A stretch of DNA of 64,000 nucleotides, taken from Bog-473 sp963743785. GTDB lineage: Bacteria > Actinomycetota > Acidimicrobiia > Acidimicrobiales > RAAP-2. The DNA is taken from the NCBI GenBank assembly GCA_963743785.1, contig CAVURD010000004.1, forward strand, positions 479,681 through 543,680, in the 5' to 3' direction. The notes under the pieces were generated by a model. The model worked only from the letters and a program-made list of their open reading frames with translations. It did no database searches and had not been told where the DNA came from. The stretch's first letter is position 1, and each line of letters opens with the position of its first letter. Shown one piece after another: positions 24,142-34,005 of this stretch. The position numbers were made by a program, and so were the translations under genes.

Positions 24142-24824
24142 CTCGGCATCTCGGTCCGGGCGTCGAAGCGCACATGGTCGCCCGGAGCCAAGCGGGCATA
24201 CGGGGCCACCCGGGCGTCGAAGAAGGGTTCGGCGGTCCGGCCGATCAGCTGCCAGCCTCCCGGCGACGCCGACGGGTAGACGGCGGCGTAGCCGTTGGCC
24301 AGGGCGATCGAGCCAGCCGGGACGACCGGTCGGGGACGCCGGCGCCGGGGGACGCGGGACAGCTCGTCGGGCAGGCCTTCGAGGTAGGCGAAGCCGGGTG
24401 AGAACCCCACCGCGGCCACGGTGAGGCGCGCCGCCGTCACCAGATCGGCCACCCGGTCCGGCCGGCAACCGGCCAGTTCTGCCACCTCGGCCAGATCGGG
24501 ACCGTCGAAGACACAGGTCACGGTCACCACGATCTCCTCGCCGCTGCTCTCCTCACCCCGCCCTCGGTCGGGCCCCCACCCGGCGGCGTCGAGCTCGCGC
24601 AGCACTCCCTCCAGCCACGGGCGGTGCTCGTCGGGGTCGGTCCCGGGATCGAACGACACCATGACCGTGGCCAGTCCTCCCACCAACTCGCTGACCCGCG
24701 GCCGCCGTGACGCCTGGAGGGCCCTGGTCAGCGCCCGGGCCGCCACGGCATCGCGCACCCCGACCAGCAGCGCGTGGTCACCGAGGTGGCGAATCTCTCC
24801 CACCGGCACCGAGCGCGACCACAC
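24033..24824 (-). CDS. pxpB: 5-oxoprolinase subunit B (allophanate-hydrolase subunit 1 family)
   Basis: About 263 residues. It starts with the family pattern GEIRHLGDHALLVGV and contains VGFSPGFAYLEGLP, the most conserved segment, and ANGYAAVYPSASPGGWQLIG. GTG 24824 has AGAAGG eight bases upstream. The natural C-terminus is probably near GDHVRFDA; the last 30 or so residues are repeat-encoded PRW and Arg/Pro-rich sequence overlapping pxpC, so this end looks like a run-on created by repeat expansion. Confidence 0.9.
   Translation of the reverse strand: MWSRSVPVGEIRHLGDHALLVGVRDAVAARALTRALQASRRPRVSELVGGLATVMVSFDPGTDPDEHRPWLEGVLRELDAAGWGPDRGRGEESSGEEIVVTVTCVFDGPDLAEVAELAGCRPDRVADLVTAARLTVAAVGFSPGFAYLEGLPDELSRVPRRRRPRPVVPAGSIALANGYAAVYPSASPGGWQLIGRTAEPFFDARVAPYARLAPGDHVRFDARTEMPRWPRWPRWPRWPPRRRPAPTPGSRGPPNGRRIRCSW
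24111..24149. repeat. 9-bp tandem repeat across the pxpB/pxpC overlap
   Basis: GCCATCTCG-type units repeat about four times, with a shorter 8-base unit at one end. In pxpB they encode repeating PRW; in pxpC they encode repeating MAE, each unit supplying a new ATG start. Confidence 0.85.
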
Positions 24825-24837
24825 GTTGTGTACCTTC

Positions 24838-25573
24838 TCAGGGTTGCGGCCCCGGGGCCGCCACGGTGATGCCGGCCTGGTCGAGGGCGTGCCGGACGGC
24901 GACCGCCATGGCCAGCGCGCCGGGCGAATCACCGTGCAGGCAGAGCGTGTCCACCCGGTCGGCCAGGGCCAGGGCCTGGGTGGCGGCCAGACCGGGGTCG
25001 TCGTAGACCGCGCCCGGGAGCGCACGGTCCATGAGCGTGCCGTCGGCGTTGTAGGCCCGATCGCAGAAGCCCTCGCCGCGCACCGGCACGCCCGCCTCGG
25101 TCGCTGCCTCGCGGGCCGGTGCCCCCCACGGCAGCACCACGGCCGTGCCCGGCTCGCACAGGTCCCCCACCGCGCTCGAGCAACGTCGTGCAGGCATCGC
25201 CGCCCTGGGCCACCTCGCCGTACAACGCCCCATGCGGTTTGACCGACACCAGCCGCACGTCACAGCGCAGCGCCATGGCCAGGCAGTCGCCGATCTGGGC
25301 CCGCAGGGACCAGGCCAGTTTCTCCGGGGCCATGACCATGTCGCGCCGGCCGAAGCCCGGGCGATCCGGATAGGAAGGATGCGCCCCGACGGCGACGCCA
25401 CCGCGGCGAGCCGCGTCCATGATCGCCCGCATGGACTCGTCGTCCCCGGCGTGGCCGCCGCAGGCCACGTGCACCGTGGTGACGATGCCGAGCAGCTCGA
25501 GCTCCACCTGGCGGCCGAGGGGGTCGTCGGCCTCACCGACGTCGGCATTGAGGTCAACCGTCGGCGGTCCCAC
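24838..25573 (-). CDS. pxpA: 5-oxoprolinase subunit A (LamB/YcsF family), frameshifted
   Basis: The N-terminal part (VDLNADVGEADDPLG, VACGGHAGDDESM, VGAHPSYPDRPGFGRRDM, VKPHGALYGEVA) is read from GTG 25573 to about 25175. The C-terminal part (GEGFCDRAYNADGTLMDRAL, LCLHGDSPGA) continues in another frame to 24838. The 736-base span is one base more than 245 codons, so a single extra base near 25170-25178 explains the break and gives 244 residues, the normal family length. Either a recent inactivating mutation or a sequence error. Confidence 0.85.
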
Positions 25574-25577
25574 GGCC

Positions 25578-28500
25578 CTACCCGGCCTGCTGGGTGTCCA
25601 CCACCACGCCGTCGCGCAAGGTCACGCTCTGGTACCGGCGGGTCGGGACGCGCGTGCCTCCCATGATCGCACCGGTGACATTGAGCGGGTCCGCCCCGGC
25701 CACCACGACCTCTTCGCCACTGGCGGCGTGGCGGTGCACCTTGACCAGCTCCGCGGCCGCATCGGGCAGGGCATACTGCTCGCCCGAGAGCCCGACCACG
25801 AAGCGGCCGCCCAGCGCGACCCCGCGAGCCTCGAGCCGCCGGAGCGCCCACACCACCTCGCGCCAGGGCACGTGGAAGGACTCCCGGCTCCACACCTCCC
25901 AGGCCACCACCCCCCAACGGGCCAGGAGTTGCCACGCCACGTCCTCCGCCAGCTCCTCGTTGGGCGGGACCATCGACGCCGGGCCGTCGGTCGCCTCGCC
26001 GGGCGGAGCAGGATCGACGGGCAGGAGAGACCAGCGTCCTTCTCCGATCCCGGTGCCGACCGGAGCCCGGCGCCGGGCCAGACCGGGCCGGCCGCCCCCC
26101 GAGCTCCCGGTGGGGCGGCGGTAGGTCCTGGTGCGCCAGCGGTCCCGGGCCGAGAGCAGTGAGCGCACGGCCGAGAAGGCATCCGCCGTGACGATGCCCC
26201 GGGCCACCAGATCCCACAGTCCCTCGTCCACCTCGGCCGGAAGGCGCCCGGTCAGGGGAGCCAGCTCGGGTCGGAAACACGCCCCGCGCTCGGCGAAGGG
26301 CCGCCAGCACGTCGGCCGCCGCGCCGACCTCGGGGTCGGCGGCGGTCGCCCCGGCCCGCACCGCCCGCAGCATCCACGGCAGGTCCTCACGGACGACGAA
26401 GGCCAGCGGGGTGGCCGGCGACGGCGTTCCCGGCCGCCCGGCCCGCTCGGCCCGCGGGGTCAGCCGGCCCCAGACCACCTCGCCCGAGAGGCAGAGCTCA
26501 TCGAGCCATCGGGCGTCGTAGCCGGCGACCCGGGCCGGGAGGATCTGCGCCTCCCACTCCACCGCCGGCGCCTCGATCCCCTGGAGCTGTTCGAGCACGG
26601 CCAACAGACCGGCGCGCCCTTCCAATCTGGCCGAGGGCACGGCGTGCTGCCAACGGGTGAGGAAGCGCACGTAGTCGGCGATGGGCACCGGTGCGACCAG
26701 GCCTCGCCGGCGCTGCCGGCTGGCGCCGTGCAGTCGGACCAAGAGGTGCCGGGCGCACCAGCGACCGTCGGGCAGTTCGATGGCCGAGCCCTGGGCCTCC
26801 AGTCGGGCCAGTGCGGTGCGCGCCCGGGCCGGCGCCACCGGTGCTCCCCGCGGTGCGCCCGACGGCAGGGGCGCGTCGGCGGTGAGCTCGGCCACCGTGA
26901 CCGGCCCGGCCAACTGCAGGTGGCCGCCGACACAGGCCGACGCCGCCTCGTCATCGGTCGAAAGCGACGTCGCCCCGGCGTTGCGCTCGGTGGCCACCCA
27001 ACATCCCTCGACCAGGGCGGCGCGACCGTCGGCCTCCAGGGCGGCGAACCAGCGCGACCACTCCGCCACCGGGCGGGCCATCACCAGGGAGAGCAGCAGG
27101 TCGTGCAGCTCGTCGGCGTTGCGCAGTTCGGGGCGCACCTGGTCCAGCACCATGGCGACCGCGTCCGGGTCCAGCGCGTCCAGCTGGTCGGTCGGGACCG
27201 GGAGCCCGTTGGGCCCGAGCGCCCCCAGGCCCCGCTGCAGCGAGAGGGCGCGGGTCCGGCGCTCCTCCAGCGGCGCGCCGTCGAGGAAGGTGAAGGGGCG
27301 GCCGGTCAGGATCCCGTGGGCGAACACGGACGGCTCGGACGATTCCACCAGGTGGAGCTCGACCTGGCCCGACTCGACCTGCGACCACAGGTCGACCAGG
27401 CCTTCGACCGACAGGCCCTCGTGCAGGCAGTCGTCCACCGTCTGGCGGGCCAGGACGTGATCCGGGACCGAGAGCGGACCGGGCGGGGCGTTCTCCTGGC
27501 AGGCGGCCAGCCCGGGCCACACGGCGGCGAGAAGGTCATCGGCCTCCATCCGCTGGAGATGGATGGGCCGGCGCTTGCCGGCGCGGATGCGCGGCAGGAC
27601 CAGGGCACGGTTGAGGTTCCAACGCCAGCGCGCCGCCAGCATGGGATGGAGCAGGACGGCCTGGGTCAGCACCTCCCGGGCCGAGGTGCTGGACAGCATC
27701 GACCGGACTCCGGTCAGCGGAAAGCTGTGCTGGGGGCCGAGGGAGAGCACCACGGTGTCGTCGTCGGCCGCCGCCTGCAGTTCGAAGTCGAACGACACGC
27801 AGAAGCGCTTGCGCAGCGCCAGGCCGAGGGCACGGTTGACGCGGCCGCCGTAGGGCGCGTGGAGGATCAGCTGGGTCCCCTCACTGTCGTCGAAGCATCG
27901 CTCGACCACGATCCTGCGGCGGGTGGGTAGGTGGCCCAGTGCGGCCAGTCCGGCTGCGCAGTAGGCCACCACCTGTTGCGCCACCTCCGTGGCCACGCCG
28001 GCGCGTTCGACCACCAGCCGGCGCGCCCCGTCGCCGTCGTCGGCGCGCAGGAGTGGCTCGAGCTCGGTCCGCAGATCACTGACGGCTTCGGAGAGCTCGG
28101 CCGTGCGGGCCGGCGCCTCGCCCAGCCAGAACGGCACCGTCGGGGGCAGGTCACCGGCGTCGTGCACCCGGACCGTTCCGACTTCGACCTTGGCCACCCT
28201 CCAGGAGTGGGTCCCGAGCAAGAAGATGTCGCCGGCCATGGCCTCCACGGCGAAGTCCTCGTGCACCGACCCGACCGTCACGCCGTCGGGATCGAGCACG
28301 ACGCGGTAGTCACCGGTCTCAGGGATGGCGCCACCGCCGGTCAGCGCGGCCAGCCGCGCGCCGCGCCGGGCCCGCAGACGACCGTTGACGGCGTCATGGT
28401 GCAGGTGCGCACCCCGGTGCCCACGGCCCGTCTCGATGCCCCAACTGACCAGTGACACCACGTCGTCAAAGTCGTGTCGCTCCAGTCCGGCATAGGGCGC

Positions 28501-29982
28501 GCTGTGGCGGACCAGCTGCCACAGGGCCTCGACGTCGTACTCGTCGACCGAGGCCACCTCGGCCACCACCTGTTGGGCCAGGACGTCGAGGGGAGCCACC
28601 GGGGGCTCGAGCAGATCCAACCGGCCGGCGCGCACGGCGGCCAACAGGGCGGTGCACTCGACCAACTCGTCACGCGTCATCGGGTAGAGGCGGCCGGCCG
28701 GCGTCCCGTCGCGCTGGTGGTTGGCCCGTCCCACCCGCTGGAGGAAAGTGCCGATGGCCCGGGGCGAGCCGATCTGGCAGACCAGCTCGACCGGCCCGAC
28801 ATCGATGCCCAGCTCCAACGACGCGGTGGCGACCAGCGCGCGCAGGTCGCCCGCCCGCAGTCGAGTCTCGACGATGCGCCGTCGTGCCGCGGAGAGGCTG
28901 CCGTGGTGGGCCGCCACCAAAAGCGAAGTGTCCACGTCATCGCCGTGCCGCCCGTGGTCGCCGTCGTCGTCGCGCCCGCCTGGCCCGTCGCGCCCGTCGA
29001 CCTCGCCGGCCAGGCGTTCGGCCAGCTGGTGGGCCACCCGCTCGGCCATCTTGCGGGTATTGACGAAGATGAGCGTGGTGCGGTGCTCCCTGGTGTGCGC
29101 GGCGATCTTGTCCAAGATGTCGCCGAACTGTCCCCCACTGGCCACCGCTTCGAGCTCGGAGTCGGGGAGTTCGATCGACACATCGAGGTGGCGGGCGTGG
29201 CCGCAGTCGATGATCACCGTCGGTGGACGGTCGTCGTGCACGCCCGAGAGCAGGCGGGCCACCACGTCGAGCGGGCGTTGCGTGGCGGAGAGGCCGATGC
29301 GCTGGAGGTGGCCGCCGGCTTCGGCGACCAGCGCGTCCAATCGCTCCAGGCTCAGGGCCAGATGGCTCCCCCGCTTGTCGCGGGCCAACGTGTGCACCTC
29401 GTCCACGATGACGGTGTGCACACCGCGGAACATGGCCCGCGAGGCCGGTGCGGTGAGGAGCAGGTACAGCGATTCGGGTGTGGTGACGAGCAGGTCGGGA
29501 ACGTGCTTGCGCATGGCCGCCCGCTCGGCCGGCGGCGTGTCACCGGTGCGGATGGCCACCCGCAGTTCGGGGTCGACGTGTCCCAGGCGGGCGGCGATGT
29601 CCCGGATCTCGCCCAGCGGGACGTGCAGGTTCTCGTGCACGTCGACGGCCAGGGCCCGCAGCGGGGAGATGTAGAGGACGCCCGGCGACCCGGCCGGCGA
29701 CTCGCCCGGCTCCGTCCCGGCCCTCCCGGTTTTCCCGTTCTTCCCGGCCTCGGCGGTCGCTGCGGCCTCGGCGGCCCGGTAGGCGGCGTCGATGGCTACC
29801 AGGAACCCGGTCAAGGTCTTGCCTGTTCCGGTGGGCGAGGCCACCAGGACGTCGCTCCCCGCCGCGATGTGGGGCCAGGCCGCGGCCTGGGGCGCCGTCG
29901 GCCCCTCGGGGAAGCGCCCGGCGAACCACTCGGCCACCGCCGGGTGGAACTCCAGTGGCGGCGCCAGCAGATCGGTCACCAC
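25578..29982 (-). CDS. lhr: Lhr-type superfamily 2 DEAD/DEAH helicase, frameshifted near its end
   Basis: About 1467 residues once corrected. Motif I is SPTGTGKT near residue 50; motif II VDEVH is followed by ARDKRGSHLALSLERL; GLSATQRPLD is motif III; VNTRKMAERVA and QRVGRANHQ mark the second RecA domain; the long Lhr core follows. Lhr is a 3'-5' helicase for DNA repair and R-loop-type substrates. The frame changes near 26292 (a CC run): upstream DVLAAL, downstream ERGACFRPELAPL in a different frame to a stop at 25578. The span of 4405 bases is one over a multiple of three. The start is GTG. Confidence 0.9.
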
Positions 29983-30036
29983 CCCATTTAACCGGGGTGG
30001 TGTGACGCTGTCGCACGCGGCCTCCGAAACGGTGAC

Positions 30037-30905
30037 TCAGAAGGGTCGGCGCCCCCAGGCGGCGATCATCGGCGGCTGGGCCAGATCGAGCCGTCCGGCC
30101 GCCACGTTGGCCAGGTGGCGCTCGATGTCCTCCTCCGTGGCCACACCGTGGGCCACCAGTTGCTCCCGGATCATCGTGATGGTCGCGGTCTCCAGCTGGG
30201 CGCACTCGGGCAGGGCCACCGGGAACGCGGCGTCGGCCCCCACCTCGCCCAGGCCGGCCGCCCGGAGCAGGCGGGGCAACGTGCGCCCGTAGGCCAGGTC
30301 GGCGCCCCGTTCGGCCATGAGGGCCCGGAAGCCGGTGCGCAACCTGTTGGCCAGCGCCTGGTCGGGCCCGAGATCCTCCAGACAGCTCAGCGGCTGGAGC
30401 GCCGGATCGGCGTCTTCGATGAACAACCAACCGCCGGGGCGCAGGGCGGCCACCATGGCATCGAGGGCGGGCTGGCGATCCGTCAGGTGCACCAGGACCA
30501 GGCGGGCGTGCACCAGGTCGAATTCCCCCTCGGGCCCTGGGCCGGCCGCCACGTCGTGCCGCCGCACCTCCACCGGTGGGCCGGAATCCGCCGCCGCCGC
30601 CCACGACACGTCGATGTCGGTGGCCAGGACATAGCCCTCGGGCCCCACCCGGTCGGCCAGGAACCGCACCACCGACGACCCGCCCGCCCCCACCTCCCAA
30701 CAACGCCAACCCGGGGCCAGTCCGAGGGCCGCCATATGGCGGAAGGTCGACGGGTCGAACAGTGCGCCGAAGGCGGTGAACCGGGCCCCGGCTGCGGCTG
30801 CGGCGTTATCGAGGAGGTAGCCCCCGCCCTCGTCCTCGTCCTCTTCCTCTTCCTCTTCCTCTTCCTCTTCCTCTTCTTGCCCGCGTTATCGCCGTCGCCG
30901 GTCAT
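30037..30905 (-). CDS. SAM-dependent methyltransferase, 5' end broken in a microsatellite
   Basis: The body (WRCWEVGAGGSSVVRFLAD, LATDID, DLVHARLVLVHL, ALRPGGWLFIED) is a class I methyltransferase. Family-like sequence (YLLDNAAAAAGARF, ALFDPSTFRH) continues upstream of the first in-frame ATG (30735) but no start codon is in frame before a stop. An ATG at 30905 overlaps the patatin stop (ATGA), as expected for an operon start, but reads out of frame through the CTCTTC repeat. A net change of one base in the repeat would restore one frame. Confidence 0.8.
30841..30876. repeat. hexanucleotide microsatellite (CTCTTC)6
   Basis: Six units of CTCTTC (GAAGAG on the coding strand), flanked by related GTC/CTC-rich sequence. 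It lies at the 5' end of the methyltransferase gene, exactly where the frame is lost. Confidence 0.9.
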
Positions 30906-31801
30906 CGGCGTGATTCCTGGGGCACCGTCACGTCCTGGGACGTCCCGGCGTAGCGGTCCAGCACCTCGGCCACTTCGGCCCGGCCCTCGTCGATCATGGT
31001 TGCCGTGCCCGAGAAGTCCCGGTACTGCGCCGAAGGTTCGCCGCCACCGCTGAACACCACCACCTCGACCCCGGGTGGGATGGCGGTCAGCTCTCGCACG
31101 AAGCGGGCGTGGATCGCCACGAAGAACGCGGTCAGGGCGGCCTCGGCCGGGCGCTTCGCTGGCCGAGGGTGGTAGTGCAGCGGGCCACAGAGCAGCACGA
31201 AGATGCGCGTACACCCGGCCGCCAGGGCCCGGCTGATGGGGACGTTGTTGACAACGCCGCCGTCGACCAGCACGTCACCGTCAATGGTGACCGGAGGGAA
31301 GATGGAGGGGATGGCCGACGAGGCCAGGATGGCGTCCACCGCGTTGCCGTGGGCGATCCATCGTTCGCGTCCGTCGGTGAGCGAGGTCGTCACCAGTTCG
31401 AACGGTATGGCGGCATCTTCGATCTGCTCGAAGTCGATGCCCGCCTCGATGATCGTCCGCAGCCCCGTGTTGGCGTGTACGGCCGGTCGCTTCTGCAAGA
31501 AGAGCCACGGTCCGTCAAGGGCGGAGCGGGGGAAGATGTCGTCCCCTTTGAGCTTTCGCCAGATCTCGGCCATCCGCTCGATCCCCTCGGGCGTCGGGTT
31601 GGAGGCATAGGCCGCCCCGTTGATGGCCCCGACCGAGGCGCCATAGACCCGGTCGGCCCGGATGCCCCGGTCGACCAGCTCGGCCAGCATTCCTATCTGC
31701 ACCGCGCCCCGGCTGCCCCCGCCGGCCAGGACGAAGGCCGTCTTCGGGAGGGTCGGACCGGGCGAGGCGTTGCCTGTCAGGGACCGCCATCTGGTGGCCA
31801 T
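30902..31801 (-). CDS. patatin-like phospholipase
   Basis: 299 residues. The oxyanion loop GGGSRG (27-32), nucleophile elbow GASVG (S56) and dyad Asp in VLVDGGVVNN (D180) are all present, giving a Ser-Asp acyl hydrolase likely acting on phospholipids or other acyl esters. ATG 31801 is chosen because the fold begins soon after. It follows a small membrane-protein gene by 14 bases and overlaps the methyltransferase start by four. Confidence 0.92.
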   Translation of the reverse strand: MATRWRSLTGNASPGPTLPKTAFVLAGGGSRGAVQIGMLAELVDRGIRADRVYGASVGAINGAAYASNPTPEGIERMAEIWRKLKGDDIFPRSALDGPWLFLQKRPAVHANTGLRTIIEAGIDFEQIEDAAIPFELVTTSLTDGRERWIAHGNAVDAILASSAIPSIFPPVTIDGDVLVDGGVVNNVPISRALAAGCTRIFVLLCGPLHYHPRPAKRPAEAALTAFFVAIHARFVRELTAIPPGVEVVVFSGGGEPSAQYRDFSGTATMIDEGRAEVAEVLDRYAGTSQDVTVPQESRR

Positions 31802-31815
31802 GCGCTCCGACCAGC

Positions 31816-32055
31816 TCACGGATCGGAGGTGGGGGGCCCGTCCCCTTCCGCGACGGTCTCGGTTGTGGTCGGAGTCGTGGTCGGAGGGGCCGCTGCCTGC
31901 TGTCGGCTCCGCCAGGCCGCATAGCCGGCGCGGTCGTGGCGGATGGCCCAACGGGCCGTGAGGAAAAAGAGAGTCAGCAGGGCCACCACGAACAAACCGA
32001 AGGTGATGGCAAATCCAACGTTGGCCGCCACCAGCGGATGGAGAGCAGAAATCAT
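31816..32055 (-). CDS. small single-pass membrane protein
   Basis: 79 residues: one membrane segment (NVGFAITFGLFVVALLTLFFLTA), then a basic stretch (RWAIRHDRAGYAAWRSRQQ) and a Pro/Thr-rich tail. No family name is recognised. It is the first gene of a probable patatin/methyltransferase operon. Confidence 0.7.
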   Translation of the reverse strand: MISALHPLVAANVGFAITFGLFVVALLTLFFLTARWAIRHDRAGYAAWRSRQQAAAPPTTTPTTTETVAEGDGPPTSDP

Positions 32056-32149
32056 GACACCCGTCAGGGTAGAGGAGCCTGAGCCGGCTCGGTTCTCGGT
32101 GCGTCACGCCGCGTCACGCCGCGTCACACCCTCCAGGCACACTGCGTGC

Positions 32150-33055
32150 ATGGTTCCGGTCACCCTCCAGCCGCGTCGAGCGCCGCAACGTGATGGCCTC
32201 GTCGAGGTGGACCCCGGGCCACCTGCGCCGGCGAACACGAGCACGGCGAACACGAGAACGGCTCAGGGCGCCGTCCTGGCCCGGCTGCGGGATCGATCGA
32301 CCCAACGACCCCGCTTCGACCCGGGCTTGGCCGGCGGTCTGCGGGCCTGGTTGGAGGACGGGGCCGGTGCGCTGGTCGCGCGCCGGGGGGACGGCGCACC
32401 GCCGCTCCACCTCGGGCCCCGACTTCTCCTGGGTCACGCGGACCAGAAGTCGTCGTCGCCCCAGAGAGAGGTCTACCCGAGCCAGGTCGTCACCTCGTAT
32501 CTGGTCCACGCCCTCTTCCGCCAGCTCATCACCACCGGTTCGGTGGGAGACCCACTCACCGACGCGCTCGACGCCCTCGGTCTCCACCCGAATCGAGCCG
32601 GCCTGGTCCGCCACGTCGGCCGGTTGGATCGTCGGGCCAGAGCCGAACTCGGGGCCGAGTTGACCAACCAGATCGGGCACCTGCGCGAGCTCACTCCCCA
32701 CTTCGCACCGGGCTGGCTGCCCCGCACCGACGACCGCGTGGCCATTCCACTGGCCGGGGGACGTGTGGTCCTCTGCGGGGTGTTCGACCTGCTGGTGGGC
32801 GCGCCGGACCCAGGCCAGGCCTCACTGTGCGCGCTCCAACTCACCTCGGGGGGGCCGTGGGCCTTCGCGCGCACTGCCTTGCACTACTTGGCGCTGCTCG
32901 AGACGCTGCGTCACGGGAACCCACCCTTCCGACTCGGCTTGCTCGATTCGGCCGTCGGTCGCTACGTCATTGAGGACGTGCAACAGGAGCATCTGCGAGC
33001 GATGGCTTCCCACCTGGTCACCCGACTCGGCCTCTTGGCCGGGGCCGATGACTGA
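32150..33055 (+). CDS. hypothetical protein, possible degenerate PD-(D/E)XK-type fold
   Basis: 301 residues from ATG 32150. The layout VVLCGVFDLLVGAPDPG, ALQLTSGG, ALHYLALLETLRHGNPPFRL resembles the RecB-like nuclease core (Asp in a beta strand, then the ExK strand, then a helix with a Tyr and PP motif), but the expected ExK reads QLT, so catalysis is doubtful. It overlaps the next gene by eight bases. Just upstream, GCGTCACGCC is repeated three times (32101-32130, the last copy with one change). No named family is recognised. Confidence 0.6.
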   Translation: MVPVTLQPRRAPQRDGLVEVDPGPPAPANTSTANTRTAQGAVLARLRDRSTQRPRFDPGLAGGLRAWLEDGAGALVARRGDGAPPLHLGPRLLLGHADQKSSSPQREVYPSQVVTSYLVHALFRQLITTGSVGDPLTDALDALGLHPNRAGLVRHVGRLDRRARAELGAELTNQIGHLRELTPHFAPGWLPRTDDRVAIPLAGGRVVLCGVFDLLVGAPDPGQASLCALQLTSGGPWAFARTALHYLALLETLRHGNPPFRLGLLDSAVGRYVIEDVQQEHLRAMASHLVTRLGLLAGADD

Positions 33056-33971
33056 GCTCGTTCGTCAGGCCGGGCCGGCCGGGCCGCCCGGGGTTCCAGC
33101 TGCGTCCGGGCTTCCGGCTGCGTCCGGGCTTCCGGCTCCCTCCCTCCTCACCGCCGCCCTGTTGCGCCCGTTGCGCGCCGACCACTGCCTGGTCTCCGGC
33201 GCGGAGATCGAGCGTCTCTCGGCCGAACTGGGCGACCTCGTGGCGCATCGACCCGGTGGACCGTTTCGCCTGACCGACTACCTCGTACGGACGACGCTGT
33301 GGCCGTCGGCGAGCCCGGGTCCGCCCTCACCGTTTGCCTGGTCGGCCGGCACGGCCCGGCGCGGCATCGGCCTGGCCGCCGTCCGCTCCCTGGTGGGGGG
33401 GACGACGCAATCACCGGTGGACGGTGTGGGCCTCGCCGTGAGCCGGGCCATCAACGATGAGGTGCGGGGGCGGGGGGCGATGTCCTCCATGGGGCAGTGG
33501 TTGATCGGCTTGACGGCCGCCGGACGTGCCGCCGTCCAGGCCGATGCCGTGACCTGGGCCACGCGACTCTGGACCAGTCTCGACTGGAAGGCCTTCGACA
33601 GCCCTCCCACCATCGGCCGGGACCACTGGTGGGACAGCCCACACTCATCCCTCTTGGCCATCCGGAGCCGCGCCGAGGTTCGGAGCAGCAGTACCGACGG
33701 CAGGGGGAACCCGGTCTCGGTGCACCTGGTCGTCCTCGGTGGGCCGCGCCGAGCCGCGGTCCGATCCGAGCTCAGCCTGGTGGCGCTGGCCGAGGCCCTG
33801 CGGACCGGCGACCCCCGGCCGCCGGGGCGAATCGTGGGGTGGTGGCCCGATTCGGGTCACTTCGTCAGCCTCGAGGTCGACCAGGTCACCCTCTCCCTGG
33901 GCGTGGCCACCGCGGCCCGTACCGTGGCCCTGCTCGGGACCCCGGAGCGTGGATCCGGGGCTGCGGCATGA
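33048..33971 (+). CDS. hypothetical protein coupled to the preceding gene
   Basis: 307 residues. After a Pro/Ala-rich start with a six-residue repeat (PAASGL twice, from an 18-bp tandem duplication at 33099-33134) it has ALLRPLRADHCLVSG, a central helical region, and a C-terminal part ALRTGDPRPPGRIVGWWPDS that echoes the end of the upstream protein. Start and stop overlap as ATGACTGA. The two may be partners or distant paralogues; function is unknown. Confidence 0.6.
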   Translation: MTELVRQAGPAGPPGVPAASGLPAASGLPAPSLLTAALLRPLRADHCLVSGAEIERLSAELGDLVAHRPGGPFRLTDYLVRTTLWPSASPGPPSPFAWSAGTARRGIGLAAVRSLVGGTTQSPVDGVGLAVSRAINDEVRGRGAMSSMGQWLIGLTAAGRAAVQADAVTWATRLWTSLDWKAFDSPPTIGRDHWWDSPHSSLLAIRSRAEVRSSSTDGRGNPVSVHLVVLGGPRRAAVRSELSLVALAEALRTGDPRPPGRIVGWWPDSGHFVSLEVDQVTLSLGVATAARTVALLGTPERGSGAAA

Positions 33972-34005
33972 GACCCCACTGACCTCGCCTATCGTTGTCA
34001 CCCCC

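Noticed and set aside
26131..27930. 599-codon plus-strand frame opposite lhr
   Set aside because: Shadow frame; no motifs.
24838..29982. One continuous 1714-codon frame suggesting an Lhr-PxpA fusion protein
   Set aside because: The middle part is out of frame with both conserved proteins. The end of Lhr and the beginning of PxpA lie in other frames, so the long frame arises from two frameshifts.
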